Positions 55,335-64,000 of a stretch of 64,000 nt of DNA are shown piece after piece (position 1 is the stretch's first letter; each line of letters begins with the position of its first letter). A program made the translations under genes and the position numbers. The stretch comes from Tetraselmis striata (taxonomy: Eukaryota > Chlorophyta > Chlorodendrophyceae > Chlorodendrales > Chlorodendraceae). Location of the stretch: positions 37,887 to 101,886 of the forward strand of contig VCJN01000373.1 in the NCBI GenBank assembly GCA_006384855.1, written 5' to 3'. The notes beneath the pieces are model-generated. The model ran no database searches and had not been told where the DNA came from. It saw nothing but the letters and a program-made list of their open reading frames with translations.

Positions 55335-58300
55335 TTAAATGGGCTTGGTTCTGCCTGACGTTGGCCGAATCGTCAGGTCTATGCACTCCGATGGGCTGTT
55401 GCTGTCATCGCCACACACGTAGCCAAGATCTTGATAGCTGCTGGCATTTAACGAGGTGGGCGGTGTCCCACCCAGAATCTCAATGAGTTCGTCAACAGTG
55501 CTTCTCTTGGGGCTGTCCTGAGACGTTGTGGACAGTTGAGCGTCCGCGGATGAGTGCCCCCGCGCGGTGACCTCGCCGTCTAGGGACGACACGTCCTGTT
55601 CATACAACGTCTTCAACTCATTAGACATGTCCGATATCTCATTCGCGGGCAGAGACCTCTTATCCTCCAGCTTTCCCATGGCCTGCTCCAGCCCGCCAAC
55701 CCTGAGGCCCAACCAAGCCGCAATGAGTTTCGTCAGGATTCCATTCAAGCGGGCAGCGGGCGATCCGTGCTAAAGCACAGATCCATGCTCGCCCGTGACT
55801 GGGGCAGCGGCATGCCCTCCTTCCCGGATGGCGGGGATATATACAACAGCGTCCTACTCACCGCTTTTCCAGGGATCGGCCGATCAGGTTGCCAAGGTAA
55901 ACAACGTCCCGCTCTGACGATCCACAAACATTTGAAAGAACTGACATGCCGAGGTTGATTGCGGCATCTGTGCTACTCGAGACCACAGTGGTGGCGCCGG
56001 CTCGCTTGAGGGCTGCAGTGTTCCTGCACACTCGGAAGCGCGCCCGAGTGTGAGAAGCCAGAGTGCGCATGACATGGCTGGGCGGCTGCCCTCAAGGCAG
56101 CAAAAGGCAAAAGGTTCCAGGCTCGCGGGGTCAATCCGGATAGGCTGGCGCCTGCTGCCACTTACCATAGGTCGGCTGCATGAGCAAAGATTGGAACATC
56201 TGGGAAGGCGCGCCGGTAGTTGGCAACGGTGAATAGGGCGCGCTCCATCTCAGGGTACAGCACAATCACTGCCTTCGGGTGCTCCACGCCAATGGTGTGC
56301 AGTACCTGGCAGAAAGAGGGGGACATCGTGAGCCTCTGGAGCGTACGTGTTTTGGTGCGTGTGCGTGTTTCGTTGTGATTTTTGTGTTTGGGGGGTGGGG
56401 GGGGGGGGGGGGGGGGGCGGGGAGGTTCACCTCTGGGCGCGTCGCGTCTGCGTAGTACACGGGGAATCCCATGCCTTGCGCGGCATTGACGCAGGAGGGG
56501 TCCAGGTCAAATGCCACATAGCCTGGGTTTGACACGAGGGACATGGGCGAGTCCAACATGTTGACCAGGACTTGCCCCATCTGCCCAAACCCGCAGATGA
56601 CGACTGCGTCGTCGTTCTGCGGCTTCAACGGGGCACCCGTGGCACCATTCTCTGCCGGCTCTTCCCAGAGGTCGCCCAGCACTTGGCTGAGCTCAGCCAG
56701 CACGGGCGTCAGCGCCATGGAAATGACCACCACTATGATGAGTAGCTTGTTGAGCTCCTGCGGAAGCACCTCCAGCGTGCTGGCAAGAGACAGCAGCACG
56801 AAGGCAAACTCCCCACCCTGGGACATCAGCAAGCCCGTCCGCACACTCTCCGCCCTGTCGGAGCGCACGGACACATGACCATAGGTGGTGTCAGACACAG
56901 GAATGGTGGCAGCCCCCCCTTGTACTTATGCCATGTTGACTCAACGCGTGGCACAAGGCGTACTTGGTTAAGCCAAAGAGTGGCCCTGTGACAGAGATGA
57001 GCAGTGACTTGATGCCCAGCAAACCAAGCACCAGCGCGAAGACAACCGGCCACTGCTCCAACAGAAGCTGGAGGTTGATCGATGCCCCAGTGGTGACGAA
57101 GAACAGCCCGAGGAGGATGCCGCGGAAGGCCCGGATGTCAGCTTCCACCTGCACGAGTAAGGCAGTGAGATGAGCATGAGGACGGCACCCACACAGGCAA
57201 AGAATGCAGCGCAGGTCATGCATACATCCATCCACAAAGCCGCAATACCAAACAGTATCGCACCTGAGTGCGAAAGTTGGTTTCTGCGAGAAGGACGCCA
57301 GCCAGAAACGCCCCGAGCGTGTCACTGAATCCCAATGACTGGGTGACAACTGAGCAACCTACACCCCGAAAGGAGGGCGGCGACAGCAGGAGTAAGTGCC
57401 GATGACAGTGCTGCCGAGCTGGCTGCCTTCCAGAAAGACTGCATAAATGTTTAATGGCAGGCTTCTGCGGGGATGCTCACCTGTGACGGTCAGCAGACAG
57501 GCTGCCACAAAGGTCTCCGGGCTGTTTGAAGAAGCCACCGTCTGGTGGGCGCACGGGGGTCAGCATAGATTGGCACCCGCTGCGTGAGTATGCTCAGCAG
57601 AGCGCGGCAGATGATTCAAAAGAACGAGCTGGAAGGCGCTGGGAGAGGCGCGGGGGGCGCACCTCGAATACTCGTTTCAAGATAAAGCGCCCGGCCACCA
57701 GCAGGGCCAGCAAGAAGCCAACACCGTTCACGGCTTGAGGTCCGAGCCCCAACAGTAAGCTCATCCCGTCTGCGTCTCCACTCTGGCACAGAACCAAAAC
57801 GCATGATGTGAGTCCATGTGAATCTCCGAGGAAGGAGCGAGCACGAAAACGCCCCGGAGAGCTGTGGCGGTCTTACCATCTGAGCAACCTGTGGCAACAA
57901 CACCAGAAACGGAACGACGGCAATGTCCTGGAAAAGCAGGATGCCGAGAGTGGCGCTGCCAAATCGCGTCGCAAGCTCGCCCCTCTCGGACAGCAGCTGC
58001 AGGACGAACGCTGACGATGACAGAGAAAGCGCGTACCCAATCACGATGGCTTCATCCACCCGCCTGATCCCAACCAGCGATTGCGGCGCATGAAAGAGGC
58101 CCTCCAAAATCATGGACCCCAGGCCATGCCCAACCGGCAGAGCAAATGCTGTAAATGCGGCTGTGCAAAGAACCATCTGCAGCAGTCCCATGCCAAAGGC
58201 ATACTTCGACAGTGCCTGCAAGGATAATTCCAGCCTGAGCACACGCACCGCCAGAATGCCGCCCCTGTGTTTCTGGGCATGCACAAGCTCGTGAAGCGAC

Positions 58301-59080
58301 ACCAGCGCTGCTTACCTTCAGCCGATCAACCGAGAGCTCCAGCCCCATCTCAAACAACAAAAATAGCACACCGAGCTCGCCCAGCTTCTCTATCTCTTCC
58401 ACGCTCCGGAACAGCCTGTGCATTCAGTGTTGAACAGTTATGACTGGCTGGAGCTGTGGATGGATGGATGACATAGAGTTGGAGGGCAAGCATATTATCG
58501 GGGATTTCGCAGGGGCAGCCTACCCAAGCTGATTGAGTATAACGCCCACAAACAGGTACCCCAGCACGGGCGACACGTTAGCCCGCTTGAAAAGCGGGAC
58601 CACGAGGACAGTGGCCGCCAGGAAGGTGAGGAAGTCGTAACCCAGGGGAATCAGTGGGTCGACCCCGGCTCTGGCCATGGTCGCCCCACCCCTCGTGGGC
58701 GTGCGTTGCCAAAGCGATCCTTCGTTCATTGCCGCACCGCGTCGACCGAACATGCCGCCCTGCGTGACACTATGTACGCCTGGCAAACACACAACGGTGC
58801 AGCGTCCTGTGCACCGAGTGGGCGAGCGGGTGACAGCCCGGAGAGCACCTCCGTCGTTGCGGACAGTCACCGGCGCCGCTGTGCGGGTCGCTGGTCGCCT
58901 GGAAGCTGCGAAAACTCCCGCGAGCGCGGATCCCTCCGACCGATGGGCATGTCCTAGGGCAGAAACCCCGGCGAGCGAGCGGCGGCTGACGAATGAGCGC
59001 AAAGGGGTGAGGGGCGCATGTCTGGTAAATAGGGATGGTGTGGCAGCAGCGGGGACCCCGGCAGCAGCAGCTGGCTTCAT
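55335..59080 (-). CDS. KEA-type K+/H+ antiporter (CPA2) with KTN domain, plastid-targeted
   Basis: Eleven-exon model: 59080-58524, 58415-58316, 58215-57877, 57782-57663, 57541-57481, 57349-57264, 57148-56964, 56854-56431, 56305-56166, 56023-55862 and 55701-55335; phases agree, 846 aa. A transit-like N-terminus (MKPAAAAGVPAAATPSLF, RSFVSRRS) precedes the CPA2 antiporter core: PLIPLGYDFLTFLAATVLVV, NVSPVLGYLFVGV, ELGVLFLLFEMGLELS, SLSSSAFVLQLLSERGELAT, GILLFQDIAVVPFLVLLPQV, LGFSDTLGAFLAGVLLAETN, FRGILLGLFFVTTGASINLQ and MSQGGEFAFVLLSLAS. A Rossmann KTN/TrkA-N domain follows from about residue 564 (VVICGFGQMGQ at 567-577). The C-terminus is acidic. KEA1-3 of plants exchange K+ for H+ across plastid envelope or thylakoid membranes, with the KTN domain gating by nucleotides. 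The order and motifs are complete; which KEA class it matches cannot be told by eye. Confidence 0.85.
56397..56417 (-). repeat. Intronic poly-C (sense strand), 21 bases, in the KEA gene
   Basis: The run starts about 13 bases after the donor of exon 8 (GAG|GTGAACCTCCCCG). Confidence 0.9.
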
Positions 59081-59260
59081 AGTGTGACCGCGCGCTTGCC
59101 TCGGCCTGGGTAGGTTGCCGGAAGACTGAGTCCTCGACACGTCAAGATGCTGCCTGCTGGCCGAACATCCGTGGCGCAGGTCGCTGCCGAGTAGAGCGGG
59201 GCTCTCGTGGCTAGTCGCTGCCAGTTGCGGGAGGATTACTCTCAGGGTGACACGCAGACG

Positions 59261-59403
59261 ATGGCGGGGATTGTCGACGCGTTTGGCGCGAGCGCGAGGA
59301 GCAGCGCGCTGCTGTCAGCCTGTCGGCGCTTCCTTGCCCCGCTGTCTACCCGAAGCGTCCAGCGTCAGCAATCAAGCCGCATGGTCACCGTGATTATCGA
59401 CAG
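59261..59403 (+). CDS. Possible orphan first exon, divergent from KEA
   Basis: ATG at 59261 opens MAGIVDAFGASARSSALLSA, then CRRFLAPLSTRSVQRQQSSR and MVTVIID, ending at a donor (GACAG|GTGATC). The Arg/Ser/Ala-rich, acid-poor stretch looks like a mitochondrial or plastid presequence. No following exon was found; the next 600 bp are A/T-rich with a dispersed repeat remnant. It could be the stump of a gene broken by insertion, or a chance ORF in the shared promoter region. Confidence 0.3.
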
Positions 59404-60652
59404 GTGATCAGGCAGGACGAGATCAAATTTATAGTACATTGTATCTTATCCTTGAAATCGTCGCAAAATAATTTCTACATCCGATGCACCAGATGAGTAG
59501 TAGATGACGCAGCCCGTCTTCATACTTTCGTACGGTACTGTTAGTTATAATGTCATAAAAAATTCGTACGAGGTACAGGTAGTAAATTCTGAATAATGAA
59601 TTACAATATTTAAAATAAGCAGTCATCAAAATACCCGGCCCTGACCACGAAGGGTTGGAAATTCGTAACTCAGCTTCAATTAGTCTGGCAGAATGCATCG
59701 GCGATTTGCTTGTTGACTATATCTTAGCGTCGCCTACCCAGGGCTTTCGGTAACTGAATCGCTGCTGAAACGGCCGTCTTAGACGCTGGAAGGGTTTTAC
59801 TGTTGCCATTCCTGTCCCGGAGACGGAAAAAGGAAAAGCAGTCATATCGCTCAAAAGCGCGCAACCGCGCGCTCCTTATATCTTGCGCCTGCGGCAAGGA
59901 CGGCTTTGATAGCATTGCTGCTTTGACCCGCGCGCTTCGCGCTCGTTCAGCTCATGCTCGGTCGTCGGGTCGGCGGGACAACAGAAAGTAGTGTGCCAAC
60001 TCGCGCCGCGGAAGGATTACACCGCTGTACCAGTACGACCAGTGCGAGCGATTCTCGCTCGCAGCCGCCTTCCGGAACCCCATCTGAGCGTCAGAGCGAG
60101 CCAGGGCATCACAACAGCGCAGTCATACTGTGGAGCTGCCTCGCCTCCCGTGGTTGCTCGACACGCGCAGCTCTTGGGTCCCGGTAAGTTGCCCGTGGCA
60201 AGTCGCCGCGCCATGGCGGGCTCCCACACGCGTACCGGACGTCCGTGGGGTCATCCCGGGCTAAATGCATGCAAAGAGGGCCTGCCCCCCGGTCGGGGTA
60301 TCACGTTTCGCGGGTGCCGAGCGCGTTCAGCGGGGTGGTGCGGGGCCGCAGGCATTCAACGCTATACCCATCGCAGGGTCTGCTGGGCGCTCCCCACTCC
60401 CCTCGTCTTCCAACCTGCTGCAAGATGAGCCTCGACCGGCTCCCAAGCTCGCCGCACCGCGGAGAGATAGCGGTTACTGCTATATTCGTGTACGATTACC
60501 ACGTGACCGGCGCGCGTGCCTCCGTCTGTCCACCGGGTTCCCTTACCCGCGGCTGGCTGGATCTTTTCTCCAGCCTGGTCCTGATATCGCTGCCCCTGCT
60601 TGCGCTGCTAGAGATCACTCCAGCAGGCGTCAATCTGCGACGGCGGGACAAG
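59404..60652. other. A/T-rich stretch, repeat remnant and upstream region of the transporter gene
   Basis: 59420-59700 is markedly A/T-rich. 59685-59753 resembles 22612-22690. From 59800 to 60650 there are several short frames without domain features. No gene is supported. Confidence 0.45.
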
Positions 60653-61900
60653 ATGCCGGCGGAAATGACCTCCACCAGGAAGCTCACCGTCGCTATGGGC
60701 CTGACTCTCCTGACGTGCTCACAAGGAATCATGATGGCGGTGCGGTGACGCGACAAAACTATACATGCTGCAGGGGCTACACTGTATCACCGTGAGAATG
60801 GCAGTGCAGAAATGCAGGTGGCGCTCTCAGGGTGGTGGGTGCTGCTGGTGCAGGCGTCCAAGGTGGGTGGGAAGTATCCATACAACGTCGCCACCGTGCC
60901 GCTGTTTTCGGAGCTCACAAAGCTGATCATCTCGGCCTACATGCTATACTCAGCGAAACAAGCAGATCCTAAGGGAACTCAGGTGCGTCAGCCATGGCGA
61001 TTAACTCGCTATCATTGCGAACGATGCAGATGCAGATGCCCAGCAGGCAGGGGCGTGCTTGTGTCCGCAGCATGGCAGGCGTGCGCATCATATCCATACA
61101 AGCCGCTCGCCAAGCGCGCTGCCTGCTTTGACAGCTCTGGATGTTGCGCGCTGCTGCAGATGACAGTGGCGTGGGAGAGCATCCGCCTGTTCCCCATCCC
61201 ATCACTGATCTACCTCTTCCACAACAACGTCCAGTTCTACACCATTCAGTATGTTGATGCGGCGACGTATCAGATCCTAGGGAATCTCAAGATCGTTACC
61301 ACCGGGTTCCTGTTCCGCGTGTTTCTGAAAAGGCACCTGAGCCGCATTCAATGGCTCGCGCTCATTCTCCTCATGTGTGCAGCCACGACGAGCCAAATCA
61401 GCGGATGCGGGAAAGTCCTGGCTGCGCCCTTGATTGGGTACATGTTTGGCATCCTCAGTGCTTGGCTCTCTGCCTTCGCGGGTGTCTACACCGAGTTCCT
61501 CATGAAGAAGAACAACGACAACCTGTACTGGCAGAATGTCCTGCTCTATGGATTCGGCACCTTGTTCAACGCCCTGCGGCTCACGTATGATGACATCCAG
61601 AGCGGCTTCCAGAACGGCTGCTGGCTGACCAACGCATTCGACGGTTACAACTGGGTCACCGTTCTGATCGTCCTCAACTTTGCCTTCGCAGGCATGTCTG
61701 TGTCGTGGATTATGAAGTTTGCAGACACGATCGTGAAGGTGTATGCCACATCTAGCGCGATGATGATCACTGCGCTGCTCTCCATCTGGTTTTTCAATCT
61801 CGAGCCAACACTGCAGCTCTTCATGGGTATCGTCATTGCCTGCATATCCTTGAACCTATATTTCCTGCCCACTGAGATGAGCTCCAAGCCCAACAAGTGA
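60653..61900 (+). CDS. Nucleotide-sugar transporter (CMP-sialic acid / UDP-galactose transporter-like)
   Basis: Three-exon model: 60653-60739, 60854-60982, 61160-61900; phases agree, 318 aa. The intron 60983-61159 is free of stops, so a naive reading would translate through it. The protein shows the multi-pass pattern of the PF04142 family: KLTVAMGLTLLTCSQGIMMA, KYPYNVATVPLFSELTKLII, IPSLIYLFHNNVQFYTIQYV, DAATYQILGNLKIVTTGFLF, FAGVYTEFLMKKNNDNLYWQ and TIVKVYATSSAMMITALLSI. These are the conserved FxxNN, LGNLKI and KYAxxxA-type segments. Members import nucleotide sugars into the Golgi in exchange for the monophosphate. Substrate cannot be told from sequence. Ends with KPNK, no ER retrieval motif of strict KKxx type. 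Confidence 0.85.
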
Positions 61901-62233
61901 TGCGCTGGCATGCATGAAAGGCGTTGCTGACCTGTAACGCAACACACAGCAACAAGGCTCGCCATGACTCAGACACTATCTGCAGCTACGCAGGTCTGCA
62001 TTGCCCTTCCAGGAAGCGGGGGGGGAGGGGGAGGGGGGGGGGGGGGGGGGGGGGTTCCACAGGGGACACTCAACATGCCCTTCCTCAGGAACTGTTTCTT
62101 CACCCTGCCATGCCAGACCTGTACCTGTACCTGTCTGCCACCTCCCTTGAGAGGCCCTCATCCTGTTATTTCGCGTACATTTACAATGCGCTAGCTCAAG
62201 AGCGGCGCAGGAACCACCAGCCGTCAGCGCTGA
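61901..62233. repeat. Convergent 3' region with poly-G tract (62033-62054)
   Basis: 3' ends of the transporter gene and the VTA1-like gene face each other. A 22-G run on plus and nearby G-rich stretches lie between them. Confidence 0.8.
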
Positions 62234-63960
62234 TTATTTGACTTTGTGGTTTGGGTTGGTCAACAAGCTGAGAGCTTCCGTGAGAAGCTTGATGCTCGTT
62301 GCTACATCGTCAAAGTCCAATGAGCTGGCGGCGCTTTTGGCCAGCTTTTTCGCAGCGCCTATCCTGTGACCGTCGGGCTTGAAACCCGCGGTTCCCGGGC
62401 TCTGCAGGCCAGACGGGATGCGGTCATTTGCAGCAGTGACATGGTGCTTGCAACCCACAGGTTCGTGGAGATGATGATGCAGACCAAGAGTTGAGAAAGG
62501 GGGGAGGGGGTTTGTACCTGCGGCAGGGCCGCGGGCGGCAAGGGCGGTGGAGCACCCCCACTTGCAGTTGCTGCTGCTGGCGGGGGATGAGGCACAGAGG
62601 CTTGGGTCTTTGGTGGCGGCGGCGGCGGGTAGAATGCGGGAGGTGGCGGAGCAGGCTTGGTCGGGGGCGGTGCGGCAGACTTGCTCTGAGCCGGCGGCTG
62701 GCTCGTGGAGGGCGGGGGCACAGGGGGTGGTGGCGGGATGGTGGACTCGGGCGGGGCGGGGACTGTGCTGGGCGGTAGTGGGGGGCTGGCAGATGCGATC
62801 TGGGCCCGTGTCTTTCACAGTCCCGTCCTCCAGCTGGATGACATACGATGGTGGCCTGGGAAAAGTGAGCGAGTACGGCCAAGAGTCTCACCGCATGGCG
62901 CCGTAGTGCATGGACTATCATCAAAGCAATGTGCCCAGTTCATGCGCAGGACATTCCAAACATGATGAACAGGAGTGTCACCGGAGAAGCAGGTCAATAT
63001 ACAAGTGCTTCCTCAGCCTCAGATATACTGCTTAGTAAAGTGACCATGAGACGGGGGGCGCACCAATGCTGCAGCTCCATGGATTGAAACAGTTGCACTG
63101 AATTCGGTGTCTCCCACAACGTACGAGACTTTCTCACCCACATTTGTCTTCCAATGCCAAGCAGCTCATGGGTGCTTGCACAAACGTGTCCTTCAGCGCA
63201 ACGGTGTACAGCGGCTCGCCGCCTGCAATCAGAGAGACGACCCGTTGGAAGGGACAATGCGTCTCCCAGCCCTGGATGTGCAGGAGAAAGAACGACGCCA
63301 TTTTGCACATAGTTCCCAGCTGATCACACTGCCATGCATACTGATTCCGCCAACTATACTGAGTCCGATAGAGCACAGGGGTGCGCACTGCAAGGTGGGC
63401 AGCACCCACCGATAACTTCCACCTTCGCAACAGTTCCCTGTGCTGGAGAGTCAGTGGGCTCCGCGGCAAACAGGAATTTTTGCCCCAGGCCTGAAAACTG
63501 CAATGTTCAAGCACCGCAAGACAGTGAGAGGCAACTCCTCATTGCGTGGTCGCGGCCTTCTGAAGCATCATGGCTAGAGGGGGATGGGGGGGGGGGGGGG
63601 GGGGAGGACGCACAGATCTTTACAATCTGCTGGGCTGCCAGCTGTGGGCTGGCGCCCCTCCTTCAACGCCTTGCGGATATCAGTCGCCCTTCCACACCGC
63701 ATACTTCTGCTTCGTCGCAGGTCAGCATCGATAGGACCGAAGGTGATTGAGCACCTGATCATAAATAGAAAATTTCTTAGCCTCCGTGGTGGCCGCGGAT
63801 GGCGAACATACACTATTGCACGCCGTTTCTTTGACGTCCCTCCCATGCCACAGCAAACATACATCAAGGAACAATGAAGCGGCATAGAAGGCACGAGCAG
63901 TTGACAAGTTGGCCTTCCCCGCACGATCAACCTTGTCAGCCCTGTCACAGCATATACATC
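62234..63960 (-). CDS. VTA1/LIP5-like ESCRT-III/VPS4 regulator (5' end beyond the window)
   Basis: Exons recognised on minus: about 63935-63867 (VDRAGKANLSTARAFYAASL then FLD); about 63749-63635, read with indels (FGPIDADL, KQKYAVWK, ATDIRKALKEGRQPTAG); a Pro-rich linker exon ending near 62522 (PPPTKPAPPPPAFYPPPPPP); and the last exon about 62443-62234, ending GHRIGAAKKLAKSAASSLDF, DDVATSIKLLTEALSLLTNP, NHKVK. The first two are the N-terminal MIT-like Vta1 domain; the last is the Vta1 C-terminal helix pair that binds VPS4. VTA1/LIP5 activates the VPS4 ATPase in multivesicular body sorting. The boundaries between 62.9 and 63.5 kb are unresolved. Three single-base indels are needed to keep the second exon in frame (see findings). 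Confidence 0.6.
63586..63604 (-). repeat. Intronic poly-C (sense strand), 19 bases
   Basis: Lies about 30 bases after the donor of the KALKEGRQ exon of the VTA1-like gene. Confidence 0.85.
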
Positions 63961-64000
63961 GTCAGTCCACACAGCACACTTCACCCGCATGGGATCACCT

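Noticed and set aside
60812..61900. Single-exon 362-aa transporter
   Set aside because: The first part translates through a stop-free intron (60983-61159, GTGCGT...CTGCAG) with Cys/Arg-rich sequence unlike the family; the spliced 318-aa model fits better.
62491..62906. Plus-strand Gly/Arg/Trp-rich ORFs
   Set aside because: Antisense of the Pro-rich linker of the VTA1-like gene.

Overview
The window reads as a subtelomeric stretch of a green-algal (chlorophyte) nuclear genome, possibly a trebouxiophyte. The support is: plant-type telomere-like motifs (TTTAGGG and TTAGGG runs at about 135-158), a G+C-rich intron-dense gene style, a plastid K+/H+ antiporter with transit peptide, a putative thylakoid-lumen protein, and an assortment of algal-type retroelements. 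The species cannot be named from sequence alone.

Layout. 0-2.9 kb: two exons of an unrecognised gene flank a 25-unit, 77-bp telomere-like minisatellite. 4.8-6.0 kb: a four-exon START-like lipid-binding gene (minus). 7.3-11.7 kb: 2.9 almost identical tandem copies of a 1,522-bp unit. 12-24.8 kb: a graveyard of degraded mobile elements: a dispersed repeat, a tyrosine-recombinase pseudogene, a LINE-like element with RNase H and a Dam-like domain, and LINE C-terminal debris. 25.3-29.0 kb: two intact genes, a conserved eukaryotic family gene (plus) and a putative lumen protein (minus). 29.2-50.2 kb: a second mobile-element block containing a miniature LTR-like element, a Ty1/copia-like element carrying a cytosine-5 DNA methyltransferase domain, two elements with split direct repeats (A1-B1A2-B2), a nearly full-length Ty3/gypsy chromovirus with a Dam-like domain, and a hAT transposase fragment. 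51-64 kb: ordinary euchromatin with a NEK-type kinase, a KEA-type K+/H+ antiporter, a nucleotide-sugar transporter and the 3' part of a VTA1/LIP5 gene.

How it fits together. Host genes form two islands (4.8-6 and 25-29 kb) and one continuous block (51-64 kb) separated by transposon-rich DNA. I rebuilt five host gene models by hand from splice sites; all internal phases agree, giving proteins of 257, 267, 224, 839, 846 and 318 aa including the transporter (six models in total). The window's most unusual content is its retroelements. Three unrelated classes carry DNA-methyltransferase-like modules: copia with a C5-MTase, gypsy with a Dam-like domain and a LINE-like element with a Dam-like domain. 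A family of split-direct-repeat elements carries Gag-like and tyrosine-recombinase ORFs but no visible reverse transcriptase. Host introns also carry long homopolymer tracts that are nearly always poly-C on the sense strand.
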